Of a stretch of DNA of 64,000 nucleotides, positions 63,247-64,000 are shown piece after piece. The DNA comes from CAZXEU01 sp965207385 (GTDB lineage: Bacteria; Bacteroidota; Rhodothermia; Rhodothermales; Bin80), in assembly GCA_965207385.1 (NCBI GenBank), contig CBDBLZ010000021.1:1302001-1366000 (forward strand), read 5' to 3'. The position numbers and the translations under genes are program-made. Position 1 is the stretch's first letter, and each line of letters opens with the position of its first letter. The notes beneath the pieces are model-generated. The model was not told where the DNA came from. It worked only from the letters and a program-made list of their open reading frames with translations, and searched no databases.

Positions 63247-64000
63247 ATGCACAACGCTACAAGACTTTCCGCATTGCTTCTCTTTGCGGCCTTCCTGGTG
63301 AGCCCCGCGCTGGGCCAGCGCACGGTGACGCTGATGCTCAACACGGCCACCAATCCGGACACTACGCGCATCGACGACGTGATCCAGGTGCGCGGCGCCG
63401 TAAAGGGAGTGGCCCCCGCGACGCTCGCCGATGGCAACGTGATTTCCTGGGACGATGCCAGCACGCTTCGGCCCGAGAACGTCGGCGGCGACTACTGGCA
63501 CGTCCAGTTCCAGATTGCGGATTCCACGGAGCTCACCTTCAAATTCTACTCGCAGCAAAGCCAGGACGTGCTGGGCAATGGCTGGGAGGCGGACCCCAAC
63601 CCGGTTATCATGCCCGGAACGGGAGATACCACGCTCGCGCTGCACTACTTTGAGGCGCAGCACGAGTGGCACGGAGTCGAGGGAGACCGCGGGGACTACG
63701 ACTGGCGCCCGTTTGAGTCCAAGGAGGACAGCGTGGCGGTCTGGTTCCGCGTGGCCATGTACGGCATGGAATCGGAAACGGACGGCTACGACGCCGCACT
63801 GGGCAGCGACATGCAGGTGATTGGTACGCGTGGAGACGGACTGGACGTGGACGGCGACGGCACAGCGAACGGACCGCTGGACTGGGGGGCATCCCTGGCG
63901 CTGTCGCGCGAATCGGCGAACGAAAACCAGGTCGGCTACAACATCTATTCCGGCATCGCCTACTATCCCAGTTCGCTTGTAGGCGAGACGCAGAACTACA
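63247..64000 (+). CDS. Secreted protein with carbohydrate-binding-like N-domain (5' part)
   Basis: I read an open frame from ATG 63247 to the window edge, about 251 residues, without a stop. It begins with a signal peptide (SALLLFAAFLVSPALGQ). The next ~90 residues (TVTLMLNT, DDVIQVRGAVKG, NVISWDD, YWHVQFQIAD, LTFKFYS) follow the strand pattern of starch-binding or glycogen-binding-like modules. A DGLDVDGDGTANGP acidic loop lies near residue 200. It is probably part of a longer surface protein; the full domain set lies outside the window. Confidence 0.75.
   Translation, partial: MHNATRLSALLLFAAFLVSPALGQRTVTLMLNTATNPDTTRIDDVIQVRGAVKGVAPATLADGNVISWDDASTLRPENVGGDYWHVQFQIADSTELTFKFYSQQSQDVLGNGWEADPNPVIMPGTGDTTLALHYFEAQHEWHGVEGDRGDYDWRPFESKEDSVAVWFRVAMYGMESETDGYDAALGSDMQVIGTRGDGLDVDGDGTANGPLDWGASLALSRESANENQVGYNIYSGIAYYPSSLVGETQNY

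Noticed and set aside
1..64000. CRISPR array, rRNA, insertion sequence or prophage
   Set aside because: I saw no regularly spaced repeats, no rRNA-like sequence, and no transposase, integrase or phage structural gene anywhere in the window.

Overview
The window looks like a chromosomal segment of a GC-rich, Gram-negative member of the Bacteroidota/Rhodothermota side of the FCB group, probably marine. The reasons are a TonB-dependent receptor with an N-terminal carboxypeptidase-regulatory-like domain, a PorV-type protein, large secreted proteins with a C-terminal sorting-domain-like end, two sulfatases, a Wza/Wzz/Wzx/O-antigen-ligase surface polysaccharide cluster, a CdaA-type diadenylate cyclase, an LpxH-like hydrolase and weak or absent Shine-Dalgarno sequences. 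This is inference from gene content; there is no rRNA here.

Layout. 1-4.2 kb: the N-terminal ~1,400 residues of a giant secreted protein made of about a dozen Ig/PKD-like repeats (minus strand, cut by the window edge). 4.7-9.4 kb: plus-strand metabolic genes (dienoyl-CoA reductase-like SDR, thiL, MBL hydrolase, hotdog thioesterase, queE). 9.4-12.7 kb: a class IV aminotransferase and a sulfotransferase-like gene on the minus strand, divergent from two tandem inositol-monophosphatase-family genes. 13-18.5 kb: lipoprotein, creatininase-like and esterase exported pair, outer-membrane-like protein, GH3 acyl-adenylating enzyme. 18.6-21 kb: folP-cdaA-pcm. 21.4-26.1 kb: a membrane protein with a degenerate GGDEF-like domain, a small unknown gene, citrate synthase, an exported serine hydrolase. 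26.1-29 kb: tRNA-Leu(GAG), a tRNA-Lys(UUU) interrupted by a 378-nt group I intron, a short pyrophosphatase-like gene and aspS. 29.1-30.6 kb: POT peptide transporter. 30.6-41.2 kb: minus-strand surface polysaccharide operon, with one glycosyltransferase carrying a frameshift. 41.2-44.5 kb: ispE, a pseudogene remnant that supplies the ispE C-terminus, and a YhcG/DUF1016 nuclease containing palindromic repeats. 44.8-53.8 kb: sulfatase, PBP1A, LpxH-like hydrolase, two rhomboids, ispG, second sulfatase. 53.9-64 kb: a plus-strand secretion/outer-membrane module (parvulin PPIase, TonB receptor, 1,271-residue secreted protein, PorV-like protein, start of another secreted protein).

The most notable items are the group I intron inside the anticodon of tRNA-Lys, the palindromic repeats inside the YhcG gene, the ispE/ATPase-remnant chimera, and the sulfotransferase/aminotransferase/phosphatase neighbourhood. 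Intergenic spacers of 450-950 bp are common, and many long antisense open frames are codon-bias shadows.
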